DNA of 64,000 nucleotides from Curtobacterium sp. UNCCL20 (lineage in GTDB: Bacteria; Actinomycetota; Actinomycetes; Actinomycetales; Microbacteriaceae). Shown here piece by piece: positions 27,943-38,243 of this stretch (position 1 is its first letter; each line of letters opens with the position of its first letter). Below the pieces are notes generated by a model. The model ran no database searches, was not told the origin of the DNA, and worked only from the letters and a program-made list of their open reading frames with translations. The DNA lies in contig NZ_FNKG01000001.1 in the NCBI RefSeq assembly GCF_900101675.1, positions 62,001-126,000 of the forward strand, written 5' to 3'. The translations under genes were made by a program, and so were the position numbers.

Positions 27943-28875
27943 ATGCCACGACAGCCGCAGCCCCTCCCGAGCTCATTCGCGAACACGCCGTTCCGAGTCC
28001 AGGATGCCCTGCGTGCCGGCGTTCGGAAGGACCGGCTCCTCCGCCGCGATCTCGTCGTCCCTGCTCGAGGTGTCCGTCTCCCAGCGCTGCACGACGAACC
28101 CATCCGTCGGTTGATCGCCATCGGCCTCCTGCTCCGAGGAGACCAACACCTGAGTCATGTGACGGCGGCCGCCCTCTGGTCGTGTCCGCTCCCCCGATCG
28201 GTCGGCGAACCCGACGCCCTCGTCCACGTCCACGTCTCAACGGTCGGGAAGGGACCCGTCGAGCGCAGGACCGGGATGGTCGGCCACCGCGTCGCTGTCG
28301 ACCGTGCCAGCGTCACTTCGGTCCTCGGGACAGCGGTGAGCAGCCCCGCCGCCACCTGGTACGAGTGCCGGACCGTGCTCACCGAGCGAGACATGGTCGT
28401 CCTCGGAGACCACATGATCGGCGTCGGTCGGCTGACGACTCGCGAACAGCTCGCCGGGACGATCCGCCGAGGAGATCGCGGCATCACGAGTGCACGCTCC
28501 GCCCTCGATCGGATCCGAGTGGGGGCCGAGTCTCGGAGGGAGACCATCATGCGACTGGTGGTGACCGATGCCGGGTTCCCCGAACCGCAGCTAACCGTGA
28601 ACGTGCACGCCGCCGACGGACGCTTCATCGGCCGCGTCGACATGGCCTGGCCCGAACTCCGCATCGCGCTCGAGTACGACGGCGACCACCACCGGACCGA
28701 CCGCAGTGCATTCGAGCGAGACCGGGCCAGGGGCAACGACTTCACGGTCGAGGGGTGGATCGTCATCCGGACGACCGCGGTGGACGTCCGACGAACGGCG
28801 AGCTTCCTCGAGCAGCTCCGCCGGGCGTTCGAGAACGCTCTCCAGAGGCACGACGGGAGTACGGCTCCCCGGTGA
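27943..28875 (+). CDS. AbiEi-like N-terminus fused to DUF559 endonuclease-like domain
   Basis: This 310-aa protein has an N-terminal winged-helix-like region of the AbiEi-antitoxin type (about 15-100: RVQDALRAGVRKDRLLRRDLV). The C-terminal DUF559 domain has a Vsr/PD-(D/E)XK fold: RVDMAWPELRIALEYDGDHH, then the FERDRARGNDFTVEGWIVIR core. Such fusions are common in actinobacteria and their role (DNA processing, defence or regulation) is unsettled. The ATG at 27943 follows open frame from further upstream. The gene is bracketed by two related palindromes, the right one overlapping its stop codon. Base composition is less extreme than in its neighbours (more A/T in codons). Confidence 0.75.
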   Translation: MPRQPQPLPSSFANTPFRVQDALRAGVRKDRLLRRDLVVPARGVRLPALHDEPIRRLIAIGLLLRGDQHLSHVTAAALWSCPLPRSVGEPDALVHVHVSTVGKGPVERRTGMVGHRVAVDRASVTSVLGTAVSSPAATWYECRTVLTERDMVVLGDHMIGVGRLTTREQLAGTIRRGDRGITSARSALDRIRVGAESRRETIMRLVVTDAGFPEPQLTVNVHAADGRFIGRVDMAWPELRIALEYDGDHHRTDRSAFERDRARGNDFTVEGWIVIRTTAVDVRRTASFLEQLRRAFENALQRHDGSTAPR

Positions 28876-28933
28876 GATCGCAGTTCGGCGGCGCTGCGAG
28901 GTGCCTGACGCCGCCGAACTGCGATCTCACCGG
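28869..28933. repeat. Palindromic element, copy 2 (25-bp perfect arms)
   Basis: The left arm (28869-28893) and right arm (28909-28933) are perfect reverse complements around a 15-nt loop. The core GAGATCGCAGTTCG is shared with the element on the other side of the gene. It contains the stop codon of the DUF559 gene and may serve as its terminator. Confidence 0.85.
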
Positions 28934-29005
28934 ATGGGGGCGCCCGCTCGCCGCCAGCTCGCCGCCCGGACGCGCCGCCGCGGCGACGCGCGCCCCGCGC
29001 GCGCG

Positions 29006-29044
29006 CGAAGGGGCCCCGCACGCGCAGCGTGCGGGGCCCCTTCG
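29006..29044. terminator. groEL terminator
   Basis: CGAAGGGGCCCCGCACGC pairs perfectly with GCGTGCGGGGCCCCTTCG around a GCA loop, 12 bp past the groEL stop codon. Confidence 0.88.
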
Positions 29045-29056
29045 TGTGCGTCGGAC

Positions 29057-31100
<2,044 letters not shown>

Positions 31101-31281
31101 GATCTCTTGCTCCCTGCGGTGGTGCTGTTCCGACGGCGCAGTCGCCGTCTGGGCACGACTCTTGTCGAACAATGCCGACAGGGCAAGGGCTGTGACGTTG
31201 TTTCACGATGATCCCGTCAAGAATCAACGTGCCGGAAACACGCCTGTCACAAATGCGCTCCGGAAAGCGCGGGCGAATGCG

Positions 31282-31875
31282 TCAGCCGGTGTAGTCGGCA
31301 CCGAGCACGACACTGATGTCGGCGTTCGGGAAGGCGGCGGACTGCTGCACCGCGGTGACCCCGAGGGACTTCGCGATGCCCCGCGCGACGGTCGCCTGCG
31401 CCGCCTGCTGGTAGTAGACGATCGTGGACGTGGTGCCCGTGGTGCCGGCGTCTCCCGTCGAGGTCACCTTCCACCCCGCGGCGGTCAGTGCGGCACTGCC
31501 CTTCGCGGCGAGGCCGGTGGTGCTGGTGCCGTTCAAGACGACCACCGTCGTCGCACCCTGGTCGGCCGGGGTGCCGGCGGCCGGCGCCTGGGATGCCGGG
31601 GTGGACGGCGACGCCGACGCGGACGACCCTGCCGGTGACGATGCCGACGCGGATGCCGAGGCGGAGGAGGACGGCGAGGTCGACCCGTCGAACGAGTAGC
31701 TGCCGTTCACGAGCGCGAGGACGAGGACCCCCAGGCCGACGAGCACACCGGTGGTGAGCGCCGCCCAGGCGAACGCGATCCAGCCGCGGCCGCGGCGCTG
31801 GGCACCGCGGTGCGCGCCGACCCGCGGGCCGTCGGCGACGTCGTCGAACCGGTCTCGGGGGAATCTCGTGCTCAT
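31282..31875 (-). CDS. LytR C-terminal domain membrane protein
   Basis: This 197-aa protein has a cytosolic basic N-terminus, one transmembrane helix (about 34-58: AWAALTTGVLVGLGVLVLALV), and a Ser/Ala-rich linker of low complexity (about 65-100). The extracytoplasmic LytR_C domain follows (about 105-197, TTVVVLNGTSTTGLAAKGSAALTAAGW). LytR_C domains accompany cell-wall glycopolymer ligases, but the catalytic LytR-CpsA-Psr domain is absent here. Its ATG overlaps the stop of the DUF3263 gene by 4 bp (ATGA), indicating translational coupling. Confidence 0.88.
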   Translation of the reverse strand: MSTRFPRDRFDDVADGPRVGAHRGAQRRGRGWIAFAWAALTTGVLVGLGVLVLALVNGSYSFDGSTSPSSSASASASASSPAGSSASASPSTPASQAPAAGTPADQGATTVVVLNGTSTTGLAAKGSAALTAAGWKVTSTGDAGTTGTTSTIVYYQQAAQATVARGIAKSLGVTAVQQSAAFPNADISVVLGADYTG

Positions 31876-32198
31876 CGTTCCTCTTCACGTCCTTCGGGTG
31901 CCGCACCGGGCGCGACGAAGCTGCGCGTGGCCCGGGCGCTGGTGCGCGCGTGTCGGAGCCGCTGCAGCCGGGCGACCAGCTGCGGGTCGTACGCGAGCGC
32001 CGCGGGTGAGTCGATCACGCGGTTGAGCACCTGGTAGTAGCGCGCCGGTGACATCTCGAACTCGACCCGGATCTCCGCTTCCTTCGTCCGGTCGTGCCGC
32101 GTACGGTCCTGCCGTGCCCGCTCGTGCTCGAAGGCGAGCACGTGTCGGGCGAGCTCGCTGAGCTGGTCAGCGTCGCGCTCGGCGGGGGTCGTGGTCAC
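31872..32198 (-). CDS. DUF3263 protein
   Basis: This 108-aa actinobacterial protein carries the DUF3263 helical domain (LARHVLAFEHERARQ, EAEIRVEFEMSPARYYQVLNRVIDSPAALAYDPQLVARLQRLR). The segment with MSPARYYQVLNRVID looks like a helix-turn-helix of the sigma-region-4 type, so a DNA-binding role is possible. The GTG at 32198 is proposed as start. An ATG at 32291 would add residues that look non-homologous. It is coupled with LytR_C through a 4-bp overlap. Confidence 0.8.
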   Translation of the reverse strand: MTTTPAERDADQLSELARHVLAFEHERARQDRTRHDRTKEAEIRVEFEMSPARYYQVLNRVIDSPAALAYDPQLVARLQRLRHARTSARATRSFVAPGAAPEGREEER

Positions 32199-32294
32199 AG
32201 CGGTTCCGATCACGGGGAGGTAACGGGTCTCGCACATCGTAGGGGTGGAGGTCATCCGGACCCTGGCACGCGGCTGGACTGTCGCGAACACCGA

Positions 32295-33290
32295 TCACAG
32301 GTTCGGGTCGCGCAGCCACCGGACCCGCACACCGAAGGGGTCGGACAGCGCCATCGCCACCCCGTCCAGCGAGGCGGTCGCGAAGGCGTCGGGGTCCCCG
32401 GCGTCGACACCGGCCGGCAGGGTCGCCGCGACACCGGTGAGGATGCCGGTGCGTTCGAGCGCGATCCAGTGCACCCCGCGCTCGCGGACGCGGTCGACGA
32501 ATCGCTGCCGGTCGGCGCCCGGCACGTAGACGAGGGTGCCGGTGGTGAGGACCACGGGTTCCACGCCGTCCGGCAGGGCGTCCAGTGCGCGGTCGAGGTC
32601 CCCGGGCAGCGTGCCGACGATCCGGACTGGAGGCACGGCGAGCGTCGCGCGCGCCGCCTCGCGCATCAGGGCGGTCCGGTCCGTCGCCTCGGGCGGGACG
32701 GCCTCGACCAGCCGGTCGAACGCGTGCGGCTCGGCCAGGTCGATCGGGTGCGGGTCGAGGGCGATCCGCGCTCCGATGCGGACCGGGTGCCCGTCGGCCG
32801 GGAGCGGCACGCCGGTGACGTCCGTGGTGAGGTGCAGGGCAGGCAGAGCACCCGCGGTGTGGACCCGAACGACGCGGTCCCCGGTGCGGTGGTCGAGCGT
32901 CACCCGGTCCGGGATCGAACAGAGCCCCGCCGCTGCACCCGCGTCCACCAGGCCGAGCGGCCGCCGCACCCGCGCGGCGAGCGCCTGGAACAGCGGGACG
33001 ACGGGGCCGAGCCGCCGCGGGTCGTTGGCCTGCACCGTGGCGGAGGCGAGGGCCGCGACCAGGGCGGGGCGCGCCTCCAGGCCGACTGCGCGGAGCGCAC
33101 CGGGGTCCGACGGATCCGCACCCAGCCGCCGCGCGACCGCGAACAGGAGCTCGGGTTGCCGCTGCTGCTCCGGGACCTCGTCGAGCAGGGCGACCAGTCC
33201 GTCGTCGAGCGACCGCGCCCACGCGGCGTACGACGGCGACACCGGCGCGATCCGGTCGGCGTAGGCGGCGTACCGGGCGCGGGTGTCCAT
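32295..33290 (-). CDS. DUF2332 protein
   Basis: This 331-aa protein matches the DUF2332 family, with the family start (ARYAAYADRIAPVSPSYAAWARSL), LGLVDAGAAAGLCSIPDRV (a glycine-rich SAM-type loop) and VLTTGTLVYVPGADRQRFVDRV. The fold resembles class I methyltransferases, but activity is unproven. Its ATG shares one base with the stop codon of the upstream GNAT gene (TGATG), so the two are coupled. An exact copy of the 14-bp dispersed motif lies in the codons for GLEAR at 33070-33083. Confidence 0.82.
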   Translation of the reverse strand: MDTRARYAAYADRIAPVSPSYAAWARSLDDGLVALLDEVPEQQRQPELLFAVARRLGADPSDPGALRAVGLEARPALVAALASATVQANDPRRLGPVVPLFQALAARVRRPLGLVDAGAAAGLCSIPDRVTLDHRTGDRVVRVHTAGALPALHLTTDVTGVPLPADGHPVRIGARIALDPHPIDLAEPHAFDRLVEAVPPEATDRTALMREAARATLAVPPVRIVGTLPGDLDRALDALPDGVEPVVLTTGTLVYVPGADRQRFVDRVRERGVHWIALERTGILTGVAATLPAGVDAGDPDAFATASLDGVAMALSDPFGVRVRWLRDPNL

Positions 33291-33763
33291 CAGCGACCGG
33301 CTCGGTGCATGCCCACGTGGCGGATGCCGGCCTCGACGTACGGTTCGCCGAACCGCACGAAACCGTGCCCCTCGTACAGTGCCGCGACGTACTCCTGGGC
33401 GTGCAGGACGAACGCTTCGTGCCCGTGGGTCTCGAGCACCGCGGCGACCAGCCGGCTCGCGATCCCGCGTCCCCGGTGCGCCGGATCGGTGGCGACGCGA
33501 CCGATCACCCACGCCGGCGGCGCCGCGTCCACCGGGTGCGGTTCGCCCGTGCGCGCCCGGATCAGTCGCAGGTACCCAACCGCTTCGGTGTCCGTGCCGA
33601 ACCACCAGTGCTCGGTGTCCGGCTCGCGGTCACGGCCGTCGAAGTCCTCGTCCTCGACGCGCTGCTCGAGTGCGAACACGCGGTTCCGCAGGACGACGAT
33701 GCCGTACAGTTCGTCCGTCGTCAGACGATCCCAGCGAGCACGGTGCACGGAATGTTCGGACAT
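33290..33763 (-). CDS. GNAT family N-acetyltransferase (ElaA-like)
   Basis: This 157-aa acetyl-CoA-dependent transferase has the start DRLTTDELYGIVVLRNRVFALEQ, typical of ElaA-type GNATs. The acetyl-CoA-binding loop motif is in VIGRVATDPAHRGRGIASRLVAAVL (RGRGIA), and the C-terminal strand ends YEGHGFVRFGEPYVEAGIRHVGM. The substrate is unknown. It is translationally coupled to DUF2332 and divergent from msrB. Confidence 0.87.
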   Translation of the reverse strand: MSEHSVHRARWDRLTTDELYGIVVLRNRVFALEQRVEDEDFDGRDREPDTEHWWFGTDTEAVGYLRLIRARTGEPHPVDAAPPAWVIGRVATDPAHRGRGIASRLVAAVLETHGHEAFVLHAQEYVAALYEGHGFVRFGEPYVEAGIRHVGMHRAGR

Positions 33764-33830
33764 CGTGGCGAGTTTAGTGGAGTGGTCGGGAATGCCCCGT
33801 GAAGAGCCCGGCCGGAAGCAGGAGGAAACA

Positions 33831-34250
33831 ATGGCATACAACGTCGACAAGTCCGACGCCCAGTGGCGCGAGGAGCTCTCCCCGGACCAGTACGCCGTCC
33901 TCCGCCAGGCGGGGACCGAGCGTCCCTGGACCGGCGAACTCCTCGATGAGGAACGCGCCGGCGTCTACACGTGTGCGGCGTGCGGTGCGGAGCTGTTCAA
34001 GAGCGGCACGAAGTTCGACTCCGGCTGCGGCTGGCCGTCGTTCTACGAGTCGGTGAACCCGGACGCGGTGCAGCTGCTCGAGGACAACTCCCTCGGCATG
34101 GCCCGCACCGAGGTCCGCTGCGCGAACTGCGGCTCGCACCTCGGGCACGTCTTCCCGGACGGGTTCGGCACCCCCACGGGTGACCGGTACTGCATGAACT
34201 CGATCTCGCTGAACTTCTCGGAGAAGTCGAGCGCCGAGCAGGACGCGTGA
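33831..34250 (+). CDS. msrB: Peptide-methionine (R)-S-oxide reductase
   Basis: It reduces methionine R-sulfoxide in oxidised proteins, using thioredoxin, in the cytosol. The 139-aa product has two structural zinc CxxC pairs (CAACG and CANCG), DSGCGWPSFY, the HLGHVFPDG motif and the catalytic Cys in RYCMNSISLNF. AGGAGGAAACA precedes the ATG, an almost ideal ribosome site. The frame is open far upstream, but only this start gives the family N-terminus. Confidence 0.95.
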   Translation: MAYNVDKSDAQWREELSPDQYAVLRQAGTERPWTGELLDEERAGVYTCAACGAELFKSGTKFDSGCGWPSFYESVNPDAVQLLEDNSLGMARTEVRCANCGSHLGHVFPDGFGTPTGDRYCMNSISLNFSEKSSAEQDA

Positions 34251-34268
34251 ACACCGCCCGCTCGTCGG

Positions 34269-34274
34269 TAGGAT
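34269..34274 (+). promoter_or_regulatory. -10 box (TAGGAT) of tRNA-Thr
   Basis: TAGGAT lies 10 bp before the mature tRNA 5' end. Confidence 0.5.
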
Positions 34275-34284
34275 GAGCGGGCGA

Positions 34285-34360
34285 GCCAGCATGGCGCAAT
34301 TGGTAGCGCACCGTACTTGTAATACGGGGGTTGCGGGTTCAAGTCCCGCTGCTGGCCCCA
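34285..34360 (+). tRNA. tRNA-Thr(TGT)
   Basis: A clean cloverleaf: acceptor GCCAGCA / TGCTGGC, D-arm GCGC/GCGC, anticodon stem CCGTA/TACGG with loop CTTGTAA (anticodon TGT), T-arm GCGGG-TTCAAGT-CCCGC, discriminator C and an encoded CCA. Confidence 0.97.
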
Positions 34361-34365
34361 CATGC

Positions 34366-34400
34366 GGAAGCCCCGGGCGACGTCGTCGCCCGGGGCTTCC
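34366..34400. terminator. Terminator after tRNA-Thr
   Basis: GGAAGCCCCGGGCGACG pairs perfectly with CGTCGCCCGGGGCTTCC around a single-base formal loop. It also faces the minus-strand aldo/keto reductase gene 150 bp on, but sits closer to the tRNA. Confidence 0.82.
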
Positions 34401-34550
34401 GGCGCGTGGAACGCGGATCAGGGGGCGTTCCGAGCGCTCGACGCGGTAACCAGCCGGTCGTGCAGTGATGGTGACACCTCACCCTTCGCGGTGTCCACAC
34501 CCCTGTCCAACCTCGCGGAAACCCGCAGAACCCGGACAGCCCCCGTCCGG

Positions 34551-35582
34551 TCAGCGTCCGCCGGCGATCTTCCGCTCGCGCTGCGCGACCCCGGCGGTGC
34601 CGTACGGGTAGTCGTCGACCCGCGGAGCGCTGACCTCGGTGAGGGTGTCGAGCTCGGCCGGGTCGAGGACGAGGTCTGCGGCGCCGAGGTTGTCCTCGAG
34701 CTGCTCGACGGTCCGGGCGCCGAGGATGACGCTCGTCACGGCGGGACGTGCGAGGAGCCACGCGAGCGCGACCTGGGAGCGGGACGCACCGTGGGCGTCG
34801 GCGATCGCGGACACCGCGTCGAGGACGGCCCAGGTGCGCTCGTCGCCGTTGCGGGCCTCCCACGCCTCCATGCCGCGCTGCGGGTTCTCCCCGAGGCGGG
34901 TGGTGCCCGTGGGCGCCTCGTCGCGCTGGTACTTCCCGGTGAGCCAGCCGCCGGCGAGCGGCGACCAGGGCAGCAGGCCGATCCCGGCGTCGAGGCAGGC
35001 GGGGACGACCTCGTGCTCGATGTCGCGCACGAGCAGGTTGTACTGCGGCTGCAGCGTGACCGGGGGTGCGAAGTGGTGCGCGCGGGCCTCGTACACGGCC
35101 TTCGTGATCTGGTGGCCGAGGTAGTTCGAGAAGCCGTACGAGCCGATCTTGCCGGCGGACACCGCGTCGTCGAGGAAGCGCAGCGTCTCCTCGATCGGCG
35201 TCAGGGCGTCCCACGCGTGCATCTGGTACAGGTCGATGTGGTCGACGCCGAGCCGCTCGAGCGAGGCGTCGAGTGCCACGCGCAGGTGCCGCCTGGACAG
35301 CCCGAGGTCGTTCGGGCCGTCGCCCTGCGGGAAGCGCCCCTTGGTCGCGAGGACGACCTGCGCCGCCTCGGTGGGGTGTGCCGCGAGCCAGCGGCCGATG
35401 ATCCGCTCGGACTCGTTGCCGGAGTACACGTCGGCCGTGTCGACCAGGGTGCCGCCGGCCGCCACGAAGGCGTCGATCATGGCGTGGGAGGTGGGTTCGT
35501 CGGCTTCGCTGCCGAACGTCATGGTGCCGAGGGTCAGCGTCGACACCGATGTCCCGCTGTTGCCGAGGAGTCTGTAGTCCAT
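34551..35582 (-). CDS. Aldo/keto reductase
   Basis: This 343-aa NADPH-dependent carbonyl reductase has a TIM-barrel fold and is of the YghZ/Tas-like AKR group. Catalytic Asp and Tyr lie in LVDTADVYSGNESERIIG, Lys in LATKGRF and His in LYQMHAWD, with the GFSNY and ILGARTVEQLEDNL cofactor motifs. Substrate unknown. The frame runs on upstream, but the ATG at 35582 gives the canonical MDYRLLGNSGTSVSTLTLGTM start. It lies 74 bp after the upstream hydrolase gene in the same direction. Confidence 0.92.
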   Translation of the reverse strand: MDYRLLGNSGTSVSTLTLGTMTFGSEADEPTSHAMIDAFVAAGGTLVDTADVYSGNESERIIGRWLAAHPTEAAQVVLATKGRFPQGDGPNDLGLSRRHLRVALDASLERLGVDHIDLYQMHAWDALTPIEETLRFLDDAVSAGKIGSYGFSNYLGHQITKAVYEARAHHFAPPVTLQPQYNLLVRDIEHEVVPACLDAGIGLLPWSPLAGGWLTGKYQRDEAPTGTTRLGENPQRGMEAWEARNGDERTWAVLDAVSAIADAHGASRSQVALAWLLARPAVTSVILGARTVEQLEDNLGAADLVLDPAELDTLTEVSAPRVDDYPYGTAGVAQRERKIAGGR

Positions 35583-35656
35583 GGCGGGGACGGTACGCGT
35601 GGGGCCCGGGGACAACGAGGACCTGCGAGTACCCCTCAGCGCGGGGCGGACAGGCG

Positions 35657-36436
35657 TCAGGCCCGCAGGAACGCGATCGCGGCCCCGCGGAAGGCGCGCG
35701 AGGTCGGCGCGTTGAAGTGGTTCCGCCCGGGGATCTCGAAGAACGACGCGTCCGGTGCCGCCTCCGCCAGCCGCACCGCACTGTCGCGGATGCCGTCCTC
35801 GCTGCCCGCGGCCATCAGGATCGGCTGTGACGGTGCGTTCGCCGGGGTCGGTTCGATGCTGTCCCGCATCCCCTCGACCATCGCCACGAGGGCGGCGAGG
35901 TCGTTCCCCTCGATGCCCGATGCCATCGTCAGGTACCCGTTCGTCACGCGGTCCTCGACGGGGGTGCCGTCGGCGAGGAAGGCCTTCGCCTGGTCCACCC
36001 GCACGCGGCGCATCGGGTCGGCGTCCGGGATGCCACCGAAGACGGCGCGAGTGATGCGGGCGGGCAGCTGCTCGGCGGCGTGCCACCCGACCCGGGCACC
36101 GAGCGAGTACCCGAGGTACGCGACGTCGTCGAGCAGGTACGTGTCGATGACCGTCGTGACGTCGGCGACGAGCAGTTCCATCGAGTACGCGGACGGGTCG
36201 TGCGGCTTCGCGCTGGCGCCGTGTCCGCGCTGGTCGAGCGCGACGACGCGGTAGCCGGCGCGGACGAGGTCGCGGGTCCAGCCGGAGGCGTGCCAGTTCA
36301 GGACGGCCCCGGAGGCGAAGCCGTGCACCGCGACGACGGCCGGCGCCTCGGGGTCGCCGAAGTCGTAGGTGGCGATCTGCAGGCCGTCCGGGGACATCAC
36401 GGCACGGGGTCGGGGCGCTTCGGGGACGAGTGACAT
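35657..36436 (-). CDS. Alpha/beta hydrolase
   Basis: A 259-aa alpha/beta-hydrolase-fold protein with oxyanion segment AVHGFASGAVLNW, DQRGHGAS, nucleophile elbow GYSLGARVG (Ser) and a C-terminal His in PGRNHFNAP. An esterase or lyase-type activity cannot be specified. Its ATG overlaps the first bases of an alternative start of the divergent epimerase gene, so the two promoters must be interleaved. Confidence 0.88.
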   Translation of the reverse strand: MSLVPEAPRPRAVMSPDGLQIATYDFGDPEAPAVVAVHGFASGAVLNWHASGWTRDLVRAGYRVVALDQRGHGASAKPHDPSAYSMELLVADVTTVIDTYLLDDVAYLGYSLGARVGWHAAEQLPARITRAVFGGIPDADPMRRVRVDQAKAFLADGTPVEDRVTNGYLTMASGIEGNDLAALVAMVEGMRDSIEPTPANAPSQPILMAAGSEDGIRDSAVRLAEAAPDASFFEIPGRNHFNAPTSRAFRGAAIAFLRA

Positions 36437-36470
36437 GACCTCTCAAGGGTATCCGGGCACTGTGGTCGCC

Positions 36471-37241
36471 ATGGACGGCTACGGCGGCGATCAGATCCGG
36501 GCGGCGGAGCGGCCGCACCTCGACGCGGGGGAACCCCTCATGCAGCGGGCGGCCGACGGGCTCGCCCGGATCGTCGGTGACCTCCTCGACGACCCGGCCG
36601 TCCGGCCGGACGACGGCCCGGGGTCGGTCCTCGTCCTCGCGGGGAGCGGCGACAACGGTGGGGACGCCCTGTTCGCAGGTGCTCGCCTCGCGGCAGCCGG
36701 GAGGCACGTGGCGGTCCTGCGCGTCGGCTCACGTGTGCACGAGGCGGGCCTGGCAGCGGCGCTGGACGCCGGTGCGCGCCTCCTGGAGGGCCCGTCCGAC
36801 ACGTCCGGACCGGACGTGTCCGCCGGAGCCGCGGACATCCTGCGGGCGGCAGCGCCGCGGGTCGGCGACCGCCTGGCGGCGGTCACGACCGAGGCGGCGC
36901 TCGACGCGGACATCGTCCTCGACGGGATCCTCGGCATCGGGGTGCGCGGACCGTCCGGGCTCCGGTCCCCTGCGCGCGAGGTGGTGGACGCGATCAGTGA
37001 ACTCGCGCGCGACCAGCGGGCCCCGTTCGTCGTCGCGGTCGACGTGCCGAGCGGGATCGACGTGGACACCGGCGGGGTCGCCGACGACCACGTCCTGCAC
37101 GCCGACGTCACCGTCACGTTCGGCGGGGTGAAGGCGGGCCTGCTGACCGGGCCGGCGGCGACGCTGGCCGGACGGATCGAGCTGGTCGACGTCGGGATCG
37201 GCGCGGAGCTCGCGTCGATGGAGCCGCTGATCCGGACCTGA
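36471..37241 (+). CDS. nnrE: NAD(P)H-hydrate epimerase (YjeF N-terminal domain)
   Basis: It epimerises R-NAD(P)HX to the S form so that damaged nicotinamide cofactors can be repaired. The 256-aa protein has the family start MDGYGGDQIRAAERPHL, VLAGSGDNGGDALFAGARLAAAGRHV, DGILGIGVRG and VAVDVPSGIDVDTG. It holds only the epimerase domain. The ADP-dependent dehydratase domain (NnrD) that is often fused is missing here and not in the window. Starts at 36435 (ATG) and 36462 (GTG) are also possible. It ends one base before the convergent DUF2090 gene. Confidence 0.87.
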   Translation: MDGYGGDQIRAAERPHLDAGEPLMQRAADGLARIVGDLLDDPAVRPDDGPGSVLVLAGSGDNGGDALFAGARLAAAGRHVAVLRVGSRVHEAGLAAALDAGARLLEGPSDTSGPDVSAGAADILRAAAPRVGDRLAAVTTEAALDADIVLDGILGIGVRGPSGLRSPAREVVDAISELARDQRAPFVVAVDVPSGIDVDTGGVADDHVLHADVTVTFGGVKAGLLTGPAATLAGRIELVDVGIGAELASMEPLIRT

Positions 37242-37242
37242 C

Positions 37243-38184
37243 TCAGAACGCGCCGGCGTCCACTCCGTGCTCGACGTCACCGCGGGCTTCGAGCCACGTG
37301 TCGACGAAGTGCCGGTAGTTCGCGGCGATGAGCTGCTCGGCCGCCTCGGTGTCGAGGTGCTCGCGGACGACGTCCTCGAGCGGTTCCTCCCAGTTGCTCC
37401 GGCCGATCGCGAACCCGACGAAGCCGTCCACGGGTGCCGCGGTGCGCAGCCAGTGGTCGAGCTGCTCCTCGGGGGCGTCCCGACCGAGCACGATGCACTG
37501 CACGGTGTCGCGGCCACCCCGGCGCGCGGTGGCGACGACCCGTTCGGCATCGGCACGGGTGTCGAGCCCCTCGAGCTTCCACACGTCGGCCTCGACACCG
37601 TGGTCCTGCAGGTACTCGAGCACCTGGACGACGAGGTCCGGGCGGAGGTCGCGGTCGTAGTCCTCCACCGACGCCTCCTGGTCGTCGGTGCCCGGCACGA
37701 GCAGCTCGACCAGGAAGGGGCGCCCGGCGTCGTGCAGGGCGGACGACACCGCCGCGAGCTCGGACGCCTGCTGCTCCCGGCGAGCGGCGTCGAACGCGGG
37801 GTTGTCCCGGACGAGCACCTTCACCCAGTCGGGGTCGAACGCGTCGACGTGTGCGAGCCAGTCGTCCCCGTACTCGAGCTCGAACCACTCCCGGCCCGAG
37901 CGTTCGACCGGCATCGCGAGCTGCAGGCCGGCCTCCTTCGCCAGCCGCGCGACGTCGGCGCCGTACCGCTCGTCGACCAGGACGCCGGTGCGGTCCCGGG
38001 ACGCACCCGCGGCGAGCGCCGTGAGCACGCCCCGGTACACGAGCTGCTTGCCGGCGCGGACCCGCTCCGCCTCGGCCTCGTCGGCGGGCTCACCACCGGG
38101 CTCGTCGTAGGTGTGCTCGAGGAGCGACGACCGCTGGTCCATCGCGAACAGGAACAGGGGGTGGGCTTCGTCGAGGTTCGGCAT
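37243..38184 (-). CDS. DUF2090 protein, IolC C-terminal/aldolase-like
   Basis: This 313-aa protein belongs to DUF2090, the aldolase-like domain found at the C-terminus of fused IolC (5-dehydro-2-deoxygluconokinase) proteins and also standing alone. Seen are HPLFLFAMDQRSSLLEH, GVLVDERYGADVARLAKEAGLQLAMPVERSG, VWKLEGLD and VGFAIGRSNWEEPL, consistent with a class I TIM-barrel aldolase with Lys. Activity on 2-deoxy-5-keto-gluconate-6-phosphate is only inferred. No iol genes are nearby. Confidence 0.83.
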   Translation of the reverse strand: MPNLDEAHPLFLFAMDQRSSLLEHTYDEPGGEPADEAEAERVRAGKQLVYRGVLTALAAGASRDRTGVLVDERYGADVARLAKEAGLQLAMPVERSGREWFELEYGDDWLAHVDAFDPDWVKVLVRDNPAFDAARREQQASELAAVSSALHDAGRPFLVELLVPGTDDQEASVEDYDRDLRPDLVVQVLEYLQDHGVEADVWKLEGLDTRADAERVVATARRGGRDTVQCIVLGRDAPEEQLDHWLRTAAPVDGFVGFAIGRSNWEEPLEDVVREHLDTEAAEQLIAANYRHFVDTWLEARGDVEHGVDAGAF

Positions 38185-38243
38185 GACGCCTGTCTACTCG
38201 CGGTCTGGTGCACGACCCTCGGCTGGTCCGTACATTCGGGAGC

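Noticed and set aside
25142-28240. Minus-strand open frame of over 1000 codons
   Set aside because: It covers the two-component system and the DUF559 gene on the other strand. No recognisable domain, and those genes are clear.
27943-28875. Toxin-antitoxin pair
   Set aside because: Although the N-terminus is AbiEi-like, there is no AbiEii toxin gene next to it.
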